Shown: in pieces, positions 22,140 through 32,544 of the stretch
Numbering within the stretch: the stretch's first letter is position 1
Layout of the letters: every line of letters begins with the position of its first letter
Origin: Desmodus rotundus
Taxonomy: Eukaryota > Chordata > Mammalia > Chiroptera > Phyllostomidae
Direction: 5' to 3'
Length of the DNA: 64,000 nt
Assembly (NCBI RefSeq): GCF_022682495.2
Contig: NC_071392.1
Span: forward strand, 134,539,318 to 134,603,317
The notes under the pieces: model-generated
Seen by the model: the letters and a program-made list of their open reading frames with translations, nothing else
What the model was told of the DNA's origin: nothing
The model's database searches: none
Program-made: the position numbers and the translations under genes

Positions 22140-23085
22140 ACGGTTCCTTTAGCTTGTCTTGCAGAGCTGTTTTGGTGGAGGTGTATACTTTTAGACTTCT
22201 TTTGTGTGGGTAACTCCTTATTTGGCTTTCTATTTTAATTGAGAGTTTTGCTCTTTAGAGTACTCTTGGTTGCAGGACTTTGGTTTTCATTACTTGGAGT
22301 ATTTCTTGCCATAACCTTCTGGTTTGTAGGGTTTCCATTGAGAAGTCAGTGGTACATCTTATTGGGACTAACTTTTATGTTACTCCTTGTTTCTCCCTTT
22401 CTGCCTTTAAGATTCTCTCCTTGTCTTGGAATTTTGCCTTTTTAATTATGATGTGTCTTGCAGTGGGCCTCTTTGGGTTCCTCTTGATTGGGACTCTCTG
22501 TGTTTCCTTGATTCATGTGCCTTTTTTTTTTCATCAAATTAGGGAAGTTTTCTCTCATTACCTTTTCAAACATATTTTCTATCCCTTGCTCTTCTTCTTC
22601 TCCTTCTGGTATCCCGATTATACTGAACAGATATTATTACATTTCATATTGTCTTGCAGCTCCTTTACCATCTTTTCATTCTTTTGGAGTCTCTTTTCCT
22701 TTTATTGCCCTTTTTTGGTGTTTTTTTCTACCTTGTCTTCTGGCTCATTGATTTGATTCTTTGGTTCATCCAGCCTGCTTATAATTCCTTCTAATATGTT
22801 TTTTATTCCTGAGATTTTATTGTTCATTTCTTCCTGGTGTTTGTTTATAGTTTCTATTTCTTCTTTCATGCTGATGTTGTTCTCACTCAGTTCCTTGTAG
22901 TTGTCTGTGAGTTACTTAAGGATCTTTATGACCATTATTTGAATTCTATATTTGATACTTTGGTTACCTCCATTTCATTTAGCTCTGTTAGTCAGGAATC
23001 TTCCATTCCTTTGGATTGCATGTTCTTTTTTGGTGTCCCCATTTTAGGTGACTCTTTTGTTTGTTTCTGCACTTCCTGATGTTTT
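22140..23085 (-). pseudogene. L1 ORF1, heavily degraded (copy H)
   Basis: The reverse complement keeps the ORF1 order: coiled-coil text at ~22700-22950, the equivalent of GIPEGEEEEQGIENMF at ~22575-22615, and KDKERIL.. near 22420, ending before 22140. No long frame survives. The position between the 5'UTR and ORF2 of copy H supports the call. Confidence 0.75.
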
Positions 23086-23089
23086 ACTC

Positions 23090-25097
23090 TGGTAGCTGTC
23101 TTTATAGGATGAACTTCTATGGAAGGAATTCTATGAGGTTCAGTGGTGTGGTCTCTTTGATCTCCTTGTCTGGAACTCTGGCTTTGCCGTTTCTTCTGTT
23201 AGTGTGGACTCTCTTGCTGTACTTGGGTTTTTTCCTTTTGGTGGTTCCTTTGTTAGTGGTTTTTCTCATGCAGCAGGTATCCTGATGTTCACAGCTTCCA
23301 CCTAATCTTGTATGTGATCAGCAGCAGGGGGTAGACAAAATGGATTTAGACAGTGGGAGAGTATTTTATGGGATTTAAAGTACCAGTAAGTAGAGAAGAT
23401 ATAGGAGATTCTTTGGATAAGTATAGCATTAACTGTGATATTTCATCCAACTAGGCAGTTTTTTAAAAGGTGAAACAGAGATATGACTTGCTACAGGGGG
23501 GGAGTATTGTAAGCTGAATCCAGAAAACAGAGCACTTGTGCAAGGTTAGATGATGAGATATAACGAGAGTAAAAGATAGAAAGTAGGCATAGTATGAAAG
23601 ATAATAGAGTTAACCACAATAGTAATAATTATCAGGAATACAGTGAACTGGGCTAAGATCATGGAGGGTTGCTGTGCAGTATGTACAATTTTATGGAACA
23701 ACAATTATTTACAATAGTACTGGAACAACAATAATATGCCAAGAAATATATGATTTAGATAACCAGAAATAAAGTACAAGATCAAGAGTAGTGTGTTTTT
23801 GCAACACAAGTGAAGTGAAAGCAGAAAAATTAAAATACAATAAAGAGAGAATAAGGAAAACCAGTCAAACAATGCAATTACACAGGGAAATAAAATGAGG
23901 AAAACTAAACCTAAGGAAGGGAAATAAAAAAAATACTAATAAAGTAAAAGTGGTAAAAATAATGAAAATATAGTAATAATACACATAAACAATAAAATGC
24001 CAGCTCTAGGGATAGCAAAGTGACATTTGTCTCTGTTTCTTAGTTTTTGGATTTAGCCTTCTATTCCCCCTTTTGATCTGGCTCTGGACCCTTCCTAACT
24101 CCAGGTCTTATTATTTCACTTAGGGGAAGAAAAAAACAGGGAAAAAAAGAGTATCCAAAAAGTAAAAAATAATAATAATAATAATATTAAGCCTTCTGCT
24201 GACTTTAAAATCTTTTTTTAAATTGTTGTTCAATAACAGTTGTCTGCATTTTCTCCTCACCCTTCCACCCCAACCTTCTGCTGACTTTAAAACTATTCAG
24301 CGAGTTCTGGTGGTCTTTCTAGATGCCACAGGAAGAGGAGGACTTGACTTGGCTTTTCTCCCTTCCTGTGGTTTTGAGAGGATGGGGACCAGGTCTAGGT
24401 CGCAATATTCATTTTCCTGGCCTCTGACCCAGGTCCTCTGTGAGCTGCCAGGCTCAAATCAGCCACTCAGTTGCTCACAGCGTGAGTCAATCTCAGGAAT
24501 GGAACCCAAGAGAAGCCAGGTACACTGTTCTGCTCAGCTACTCAGTCTTTGGGGGCTCCCAGCTGAAATCACCCTCGGGGCCAGTCAGCCACTGTTGGAG
24601 AATTCCTTACAAAGCACCTGCTCACCATTCTTAAGAAGTGCACAGCTTTTCACACAGTCTTAATTTCCATCCTCTCTTAAGACTATCCAAGTCAGGGTCC
24701 AACAGGGCCCAACTCCTCCCTTCTTCAGGTGTCACCCAGCACCCCAGTTTCTCTGGTGCTGGTGTCCACAGTCCCAGTGGTTTTGCATGGCCTCTGTGTG
24801 TCTTCCACTTTGTCTCTATTTCCCCCAGCATCCTGCTCTCCTCGTATCCTGCAGCAGGCACATGGTCATGGGCTGCAGCATCCTTGGTCCTTGCACAGAT
24901 CCCAGGGACCTTACCATCCCAGCTCAATCTTGTCATCATCTGTTTTTCAATGTCCTTTGTTATTTTTGGCCTCCAAACTTCATATAAGCTGGGATTCAGT
25001 TGGCTGTTCACTCTATTCCTCAGAAGATTGGCTAGGTGTTCCAGCTGGGCAGAGGGAGAACTGGGTTCCACTACCACCTACCTCGCTGACATCTTCC
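23090..25097 (-). promoter_or_regulatory. L1 copy H 5'UTR (long form)
   Basis: The sense start (25097 downward) aligns by eye with copy O, including 'cctgctgcaggat' and 'ggtaaggtccctggga' (O: 'ggtacctgggactcg'). The middle (24190-23300) is AT-rich and contains (AAT)n at 24166-24187 and a purine tract on the plus strand (pyrimidine in sense) near 24125-24160. No tandem monomers are visible. Confidence 0.6.
24211..24273 (-). mobile_element. 63-bp ultra-short L1 insertion
   Basis: Only the sense 3' end of an L1 ('gacaactgttattgaacaac' plus tail) was inserted, into copy H's 5'UTR. A perfect 19-bp TSD, ccttctgctgactttaaaa, lies at 24192-24210 and 24274-24292. Confidence 0.92.
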
Positions 25098-25114
25098 AAA
25101 GGACAAAATTTCTT

Positions 25115-26755
25115 AGAACGGTAAATACCAGAGGTGAAACCCAAAACTTAAAAATACTGTTGAGATTGGAAGGAGGCAACATTGACTTATTTTTACTTAA
25201 ATTTGTGATGAGGAAGAAAATCAACAGAGATACTTTTCTTCTCATTCTTTCTAAGGTCAGTGACTAAAAATTCTTTGTATGCTCATTTATTCTACTAAAG
25301 CTAATGGTAGCCCAAAGGTGCTTAAGATACATGGGTTAGAGACCTAGAATTTAGAAAAATGCAGTGTTCAATTTGGTAAACATCACTTTTATAGAAATTA
25401 AATGTACCCAGGTTTTGTATTTTAATATTAAGCATAGTTTGTTATAAGTCAGGCTTGCTGGTTGACTAGTAGCTAACCATTTCTTTGTGTTCAGTCATGT
25501 CTTTTCCTAGTCTATGCTGGCATTCAAATATCAGGCCCTAAGCATATTTTGCAAGAATACATTTGAATGCAATTACTAAACCTCCTTTAGAAGTCCAGCA
25601 GTCCTGTCCATTATAATAATTGATAGTCTGGAAACTTGTTAGAAAGAAAGGAATTTAATCAAGCTAAAAGTAATTTATAAGGTAAATTCGACATACAAAT
25701 ACTTTTTATATACTTTGGTTTGATTGGTTTTCATTTCTGGGATGTGTATTTGACATTTGAAACAATTTTGGTCAATAATGCTTTCATTCGATACTGAGTT
25801 CTTTGACCTATGTACAGAAAATAAGTGAGAGTCCCAGGAGAAATTTGGTGTTGGTAGTGACTGCTGAACTTTAGGATCATTAAAATACATGGCTAACTTC
25901 ATGAAAAAAGCACATTTGACTCAGGTTTCTCCTTTGGGATGATATTGGCCAGTTTCCCAGGAGGGAAACTTCTCCCTTTCCAAAGATTCTATCTTCGGTT
26001 GAGCAGAATACTTCACTGATTAGTTGCTGCAGTAGATGCTGTAGGTGTGGCTCCAATGTTTTCTACTGGAAATCCTCAGATTTTTCCTCAGCTTTGCCTG
26101 AACTTAGGAGCATGTAGTTCTGTACACATGCAAACTATAAATGCTAAGGAGTTCATGTATCAGGAAGTATCCCTTCGCAACGATAGACGGGACTGGTTGA
26201 TAAATACGCAACCATGAAGTGCTTTCTGTATAGTCCCCCATAAATCCTCAGTGAGATTAAGGCCCATTTGACCACAGAAGAAACTTTTTCATTTACAAAA
26301 TCCTTTACTGGCTAATTTCCCTTCCTGAATCTGTTTCTTACTCTCATCATCACCTCCCAAACAATCTATAAATGTAAATCCTTGTTTTAGGATCTTCATT
26401 GGGAGAGCTCAAATCAACATAGAGGCCTGGATCTATGATCCAGCCAGGGCTGCTTTGGCAGGCTCAGTCTGAGGAGTAAGGTCTCTTGTGCTGATCAATT
26501 GATTAGATTACAATAAGCAGGCCTATCTGCAGAAGGAGCTAGCCAAGAGCACGTGAAAAAACAGTCCCAGAGCCAGATTGTGCAGAGGCAAGATAGAGAT
26601 GGGAGTGAAGAATTAGGTGCTAATCAAAACGGGAGTGGAAAAGACGAATGGAAATTTAATGACTGAGAGCAGAGGTTTAAAGGGACTAAAGGACAATGGC
26701 TAGAAGATTGTTAGAAGAAGATTTCTTCTTCTTATTCTTTATTTCTTTTTAAAGG
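25115..26755. other. No recognised feature
   Basis: About 1.6 kb of apparently unique AT-rich sequence. I see no exon, RNA gene or repeat family that I can support. A minus-strand frame at 25675-25902 has no recognisable domain. Confidence 0.5.
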
Positions 26756-27022
26756 TTATTTTATTTTATTTTAAAAAAATTTTTATTGTTATTCAATTAC
26801 AGTTGTATGCCTTTTCTCCCTATCCCTCCACGCCACCTCAGCTGAAACCCCCTCCCTCCCCCACCTCCACCCTCCCCCTTGATTTGGTCCATGTGTCCTT
26901 TATAGTAGTTCCTGTAATCCCCTCTCCTCACTGTCTCCTCCCCACTCCCCCCTGGCTATTGTTAGATTGTTCTTAACTTCAATGTATCTGGTTATATTTT
27001 GTTTGCTTTTTTCTTCTGTTGA

Positions 27023-30000
27023 TTATGTTCCAGTTAAAGGTGAGATCATATGGTATTTGTCCCTCAAGGTCTGGTTTATTTCACTTAGCATAATGCTCTC
27101 CAGTTTCATCCATGCTGTTGCAAAGGGTAGAAGCTCCTTCTTTCTCTCTGCTGCGTAGAATTCCATTGTGTAAATATACCATAGTTTTTGGATCCACTCA
27201 TTTGCTGATGGGCACTTAGGTTGCTTCCAGTACTTGGCTAATGTAAATTGTTCTGCTATACACATTGGAATGCATAGGTTCTTTTGGATTGGTGTTTCAG
27301 GGTTCTTAGGTTATAATCCCAGCAGCAGAATTGCTGGGTCAAAGGGCAGTTCCATTTTTAGTTTTCTGAGGAAATTCCATATTGTTTTCCACAGTGGCCT
27401 CACCAGTCTGCATTCCCATCAACAGTGCACTAGGGTCCCATTTTCTCCCCATCCTCTCCAACATTTGTTTATGTTGGTCACTCTGACTGGTGTGAGATGG
27501 TACCTCATTGTCGTTTTAATTTGCATCTCTCTGACGGCTAGTGATGCTGAGCATCTTTACATATGTCTCTGGGCCTTCTGTAAATTTTCCTTGGAGAAGT
27601 GTGTGTTCAAGTCCTTTGCCCGTTTTTAAATTGGGTTGTTTGTCTTCCTGGAGTGCAGTCGTGTGAGTTCTTTATATATTTTGTAGATCAGGCCCTTCTC
27701 TGAGGTGTCATTGGCAAATATGTTTTCCCATACTGTTGGTTCTCCTTGTATTTTAATGTTCTTTTCTTTAGCCATTCAGAAGCTTTTTATTTTGATGAGG
27801 TTCCATTTGCTTCTTCTTTCCTTTATGTCCCTTGCTTTAGGGGACATGTCTGTGAGGATGTTGCTGTGTGGAATGTCTGAGATTTTCCTGCCAATGTTTT
27901 CCTCTAGGACTTTTATGGTGTTACGACTTATATCTAAGTCTTTTATCCATATTGAGTTTATACTTGTGTATGGCATAAGTTGGTGATTGTATTTCATTTT
28001 TTTTTGCACGTAGCTGTCCAGATGTCCCAACACCATTTGTTGAAGAGACAGTTTTTGCTCCATTTTATGCTCCTTCCTCCTTTGTCAAATATTAATGGAC
28101 CATAGACACTTGAGTTTAATTCTGGGCTCTCTGTTCTGTCCCATTGGTCTATGTGACTGCTTTTATGCCAGTACCAGGCTGTTTTTATTACAGTGGCCTT
28201 GTAATACAGTTTGATATCAGGCATTGTGATCCCTCCTGCTTTGTTCTTCTTTCTTAAAATTGCTGCAGCTATTCAGGGTCGTTTATGGTTCCAAATAAAT
28301 TTCTGAAATGTTTGTTCTATATCTGTGAAATATGACATGGGTACTCTAATAGGGATTGCATTGAATCTATCAATTACTTTGGGTAGTATGGCCATTTTGA
28401 TGATGTTAATTCTTCCAATCCATGAACATGGTACATGCTTCCATTTGCTTGTGTCTTCCTTAATTACTTTCTTCAGCGTTGTGTATTTTTCTGAGTAGAG
28501 GTCTTTTACCTCCTTGGTTAGGTTGATTCCTAGGTACTTTATTTTTCTTGTTGCTATATCAAATGGCATTTTTTTCCTGATTTCTGTTTCTGCAATTTCA
28601 TTGCTGGTATACAGGAATGCCTTTGATTTCTGAGTGTTGATTTTGTATCCAGCTGTTTTGCCAAATTCATTTATTAAGTCTAGTAGTTTTTTGGTGGAGT
28701 CTATAGGATTTTCCATGTACACTATCATGTCATCTGCAAACAGTGACAGTTTCATTTCCTCCTTTCCAATTTGGATGCCTTTTATTGCTTTTTCTTGTCT
28801 GATTGCTGTGGCTAGGACTTCCAATACTATGTTGAATAGGAGTGGTGAGAGAGGGCATCCTTGCCTTGTTCCTGATCTTAGTGGGAAAGCTCTAAGTTTT
28901 TGTCCATTGAGTATGATGGTGGCTGTAGGTCTCTCATATATGGCCTTTATTATGTTGAGGAATGCTCCCTCTATTCCCACTTTGCTGAGTGTTTTTCTCA
29001 TAAATGGGTGTTGTACATTTTCAAGTGCTTTTTCCACATCTATTGATATGATCATGTGATTTTTGTCTTTGCTGTTGTTTATGTGATGTATTATGCTTAT
29101 TGATTTGCGAATATTGTACCATCCTTGCATCCCTTGGATGAATCCCACTTGGTCATGGTGCATGATCATTTTAATGTATTGCTGGATGTGGTTTACAATA
29201 TTATATTGAGAATTTTAGTGTGTATGTTCAGCAGCAATCTTGGCCTGAAGTTTTCTTTCTTTGTTGTGTCTTTATCTGGTTTTGGGATTGGGATATTCTG
29301 GCTTCATAAAAAGTGTTTGGGAGTTTTCCATCAGTTTGGATTTTTTCAAATAGTCTGTGAAGGATAGGGGTTAGTTCTTCCTTAAATGCTTTGTAGAATT
29401 CTCCTGTCAAACCATCTGGTCCAGGCCTTTTTTGTGTTGGGGGTTTTTTGATTAGTGTTTCAATTTTGTCTGCTGTTATCTGTCTGTTCAGGTTTTCAGC
29501 TTCTTCTTCATTGAGTTTTGGAAGGTTATATTTTTCTAGAAATGTGTCCATTTTACCTAAGTTTTCAAATTTCTTGGCATACAGTTCTGCATAGTAATTT
29601 CTTACAATCCTTTGTATTTCTGTGGTATCAATTGTAATCTCTCCTCTTTCATTTGTAATTGTGTTTATTTGGATCCTCTCTACTTTTTCCTTGATGAGCC
29701 TACTTAAAGGCTTGTCGATTTTGTTTATCTTTTCAAAGAACCAGATCCAAGTTTCATCGATGCTTACAATTGTGCTTTTAGTCTCTATGTCATTTAACTC
29801 TGCTCTGATCTTGGTTATTTCCTTCCTTCTACTTTCTCTGGGCTGTCTTTGTTGTTGTTCCTCCAGTTCTTGTAGGCATAGGGTTAGGTTGTTTGTTTGA
29901 AATTTTCCTATGTTTTTAAGGTTGGCCTGTATTGCTATGAACTTCCCTCTCAGGACTCCCTGTGCTGTGTCTCATAGGTTTTGGGTTGTTGTGTGTTCGT

Positions 30001-30824
30001 TTTCATTTGTTCCTGAAAGTTTTTGATTTCTTCCCTAATCTCGTTCTTGACCCATTCATTGTTTAGTAGCAAGCTATTCAGTCTCCATGATTTTGAATGT
30101 TTGGGGTTCTTTCCTTTGGGGTTGGTTTCTAGTTTCAGTCCCTTGTGGTCAGAGAAAATGCTTGATATGATCTCAATTTTCTTGAATTGGTTGAGGCTTG
30201 CTTTGTGTCATATCATGTGGTCTATTTTTGAAAATATTCCACGTACACTTGAAAAGAATGTGTATTTTGCTTCTTTGGGATGAAAAGCTGTATATATATC
30301 AGTTATGTCCATTTCATCTAGGGTATTGTTAAGTGACACAATATGCTTGTTGATATGTTGTTTGGAAGATCTGTCCATTTTTGACAGTGGGGTGTTAAAG
30401 TCCCCTACTATAATTGTGTTGCTGTCAATATCTTTCTTGAAGTCCTCCAAGATTTTCTTTACGTATTTGGGTGCTCCTATGTTGGGAGCATATATATTTA
30501 CAATGTTTATGTCTTCTTGGTGGATTCTTCCTTTGAGTATTATGAGGTGATGTTCTGGGTCTCTCTTTATGGCCCTTCTTTGGAAGTCTATTTTGTCTGA
30601 TATGAGTATTGCTACCCCTGCTTTTTTTCCTGTCCGTTTTTTTGGAAGATTTGTTTCCAGCCCTTCACATTCAGTCTTTATAGGTTCTTTGTCCTGAGGT
30701 GGATCTCTTGTAGGCTGCATATGTGTGGGTCATGTTTTCTTATACATTCAGCTATTCTATGTCTTTTGATTGGAGCATTTAATGCACTTACGTTTATGGT
30801 TATTATCAATAGGTAGTTATTCAT
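27023..30824 (-). pseudogene. L1 ORF2, broken (copy I)
   Basis: The start ATG at 30824 matches copy A (MN.YL). The endonuclease part has a frame at 30720-30208 with IYAPN, GDFNTPLSKMD and HTFFSSV-like text. RT N-terminal text is at 29551-29228 (KRPGPDGLTGEFYKAF). A long RT frame spans 29169-28273 (298 codons) with [40 protein letters not shown] and [14 protein letters not shown]. The rest is in pieces, ending PLTGT at 27023. Several frameshifts and stops make it inactive. Confidence 0.93.
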
Positions 30825-30876
30825 TGTCATTTTTTCATACCTGTGTTCCTCTCTGTTTCTCTTTTCTTTCCTTTCC

Positions 30877-31806
30877 TTAAAGCAGTCCCTTTAGCATCTC
30901 TTGCAGAGCTGGTTTGGTGGAGGTGTATTCTTTTAAACTTCTTTTGTCTGGGAAGCTCTTTACTTGGCCTTCTATGTTGATTGAAAGCCTTGCTGGGTAA
31001 AGTAGCCTTGGTTGCAGGTCTCTGGTTTTCATTACTTGGAATATTTTTTGCCATTCTCTTATGGCTTGGAGTGTTTCCATTGAGAAGTCAGTTGCTAACC
31101 CTATTGGGGCTCCCTTGTATGTTACTTCCTTTTTCTCCCTTGCTGCCTTTAAGATCCTCTCTTTGTCTTGGAATCTTGCCATTTTAATTATGATGTGTCT
31201 TGCAGTGGGCCTCTTTGTGTTCCTCTTGCTTGGGACTCTCTGTGTTTGCTGCATTTGGGTGACTTTTTCTCTCCTCAAACTAGGGAAATTTTCCATCATT
31301 ACTTTTTCAAACTGGTTTTCTATCCCTTTCTCTTTTTCTTCTCCTTTTCGTATTCCTATTATACGGATATTGCTACGTTTCATGTTGTCCTGCATTTCCC
31401 TTATTACCTCTTCATTCTTTCTGAGCCTCTTTTCCTTTTCTTGCTCTTTCTGGGTGTTTTTTTCTACTTTGTCCTCCAGCTCGCTGATGGAATCCTCTGC
31501 TTCATCAAGACTGCTTTTCATTCCTTCTACTGTGTTCAATTCAGAAATTGTATTCTTCATTTCTTCTTGGCCCTTGTTGATAGTTTCTATTTCCTTTTTC
31601 ATGTTGATATAGTTTGCAGTGAGTTCATTGTAGTTTCCCTGTAGTTTCTAGTAGTTCTCTTTGAGCTCAGAGAGCTCAGTGAGCTTCCTGATGACCATTG
31701 CTTTGAACTCAGTATCTGATAGTTGACTTGCCTCTTTTTCAGTTAGCATTCTTTCTGAGGCTTCCTCCTTTCCTTTCATTTGGGGATTGTTTCTTTGTCT
31801 TCCCAT
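30877..31806 (-). pseudogene. L1 ORF1, one premature stop (copy I)
   Basis: The frame from the ATG at 31806 to the stop at 30877 is 309 codons long. It is open except for TAG at codon 53 (31650-31648), a CAG-to-TAG change in the conserved 'NYQKLQ'. One codon is missing in SELNTVEG compared with SELKNTVEG in copy O. The coiled coil, RRM-like part (NIRIIGI, ARHIIIKMARFQDKERIL) and C-terminal domain (LQPRLLYPARLSI) are present, ending in EMLKGLL. This ORF1 product is the L1 RNA-binding trimer. Here it would be truncated. Confidence 0.92.
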
Positions 31807-32168
31807 TGTTTGTGAGACTTCCTGTTAGCCTGTGCTTCTTAAATTGATCTGTTCTGAGTCCCTGGGTTTTTGGTATGAACTTCTATGGTAGAATGCCAGT
31901 GGGATTCAGTGGTGTTGTCTCCTTAATCTCCTGTGCTCACTGGTCTTGAGCTGATGTTTATGGATCTAACATGGTGTAACTGTGGTCTTTTCAGTGCTCC
32001 GGGTTTTTATTGTCTCACCGTCAGATCTTTCAATGTCCTCTATCTTTGGTCTCTGATCTTCATATTTGCTGGAATACCATTGGCTGTTCGCTGTGTTCCT
32101 CAGATCAGCTAAGTGTTACACTAATGCCAAGGGGTAGTGGATCTGCTCCCACCTATCTTCTCACCATC
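31807..32168 (-). promoter_or_regulatory. L1 copy I 5'UTR, exon-exon-like junction
   Basis: Sense text reads '...ttgaaagatctgacg' and continues directly as 'gtgagacaataaaaaccc', with the junction at about 32018/32019. In copy O the same left text is followed by gtaagaag... and 1,314 nt later by ...tttttcccacag and then 'gtgagacaacaaaacatgg'. Both flanks match O well outside the gap. This is the pattern left by splicing before reverse transcription. Confidence 0.85.
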
Positions 32169-32169
32169 T

Positions 32170-32540
32170 TTGTAACCAAATAAGCAGCTTTTCGCTTAAT
32201 AGAATAATTCTACGTTGTTTCATTTATCATTTTAATAACTTTTTAATCTTTATTGTTTGTTTTCATCTACTATGTAGACTTATTTTGATCTTTTTCTTGA
32301 ATTAAAAGTTTAGATAATTTAATTTTACTGTTTCTCATTTTTAGATAGATGTAGTAGTTCTATTTCTTGAGTTCATCTTAGCCTTTACCCCATATGATTA
32401 GATATCAAATATTTCATAATTTATTAATAATGACTACTAATTTATTTATAATTTTATTTTAGTTGCTATTTGGAGCAGTGCTCTAAATTTTTAGTAGTTC
32501 TTTTTATTTTCGTCTTCTTTTCTGTATTTATATTTTGTTT
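32170..32540. other. AT-rich stretch, possibly very old L1
   Basis: T-rich on the plus strand. The style is that of an old minus-strand L1 but I cannot align it with confidence. No gene is seen. Confidence 0.35.
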
Positions 32541-32544
32541 TAAG

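Larger units (their letters stand above)
18123..25101 (-). mobile_element. Old near-full-length L1, copy H
   Basis: Minus-strand order is: 5' end at ~25097 (sense 'gaagatgtcagcgaggtagg'), a ~2 kb 5'UTR (25095-23090), degraded ORF1 (~23080-22140), degraded ORF2 (22077-18421), a 3'UTR and a T-rich (sense A-rich) end at ~18157. The copy is interrupted by a 63-bp L1 at 24211-24273. A possible TSD is gacaaattttctt (18110-18122) and gacaaaatttctt (25102-25114), 12 of 13 bases. That would make 18123-18156 a short 3'-transduced flank. It is much more decayed than copies A, I, L and O. Confidence 0.88.
26765..32168 (-). mobile_element. L1 copy I with spliced-type 5'UTR
   Basis: Minus-strand order is: 5' end at ~32168 (sense 'aagatggtgagaagataggt'), a short 362-bp 5'UTR, ORF1 (31806-30877, one stop), ORF2 (30824-27023, broken), a G-rich 3'UTR and a tail at ~26765-26790. 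The 5' terminus is the same as in full-length copies, yet the 5'UTR is about 1.3 kb shorter than in copy O. The missing part starts with GT and ends with AG. No convincing TSD was found. Confidence 0.92.

Noticed and set aside
24638..25267. 209-codon plus-strand frame
   Set aside because: It is antisense to the 5'UTR of L1 copy H and runs across its 5' end into the flank. There is no domain and no exon context.
26440..26460. 'ccagccagggct' resembling the SINE head
   Set aside because: No B-box, SINE body or tail lies next to it, so it is a chance match.
31061..31612. 183-codon plus-strand frame, hydrophobic, looking like a membrane protein
   Set aside because: It is antisense to L1 ORF1. 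The hydrophobic look comes from reading lysine/glutamate codons backwards. The same occurs at 8514-9014 and 55290-55721.
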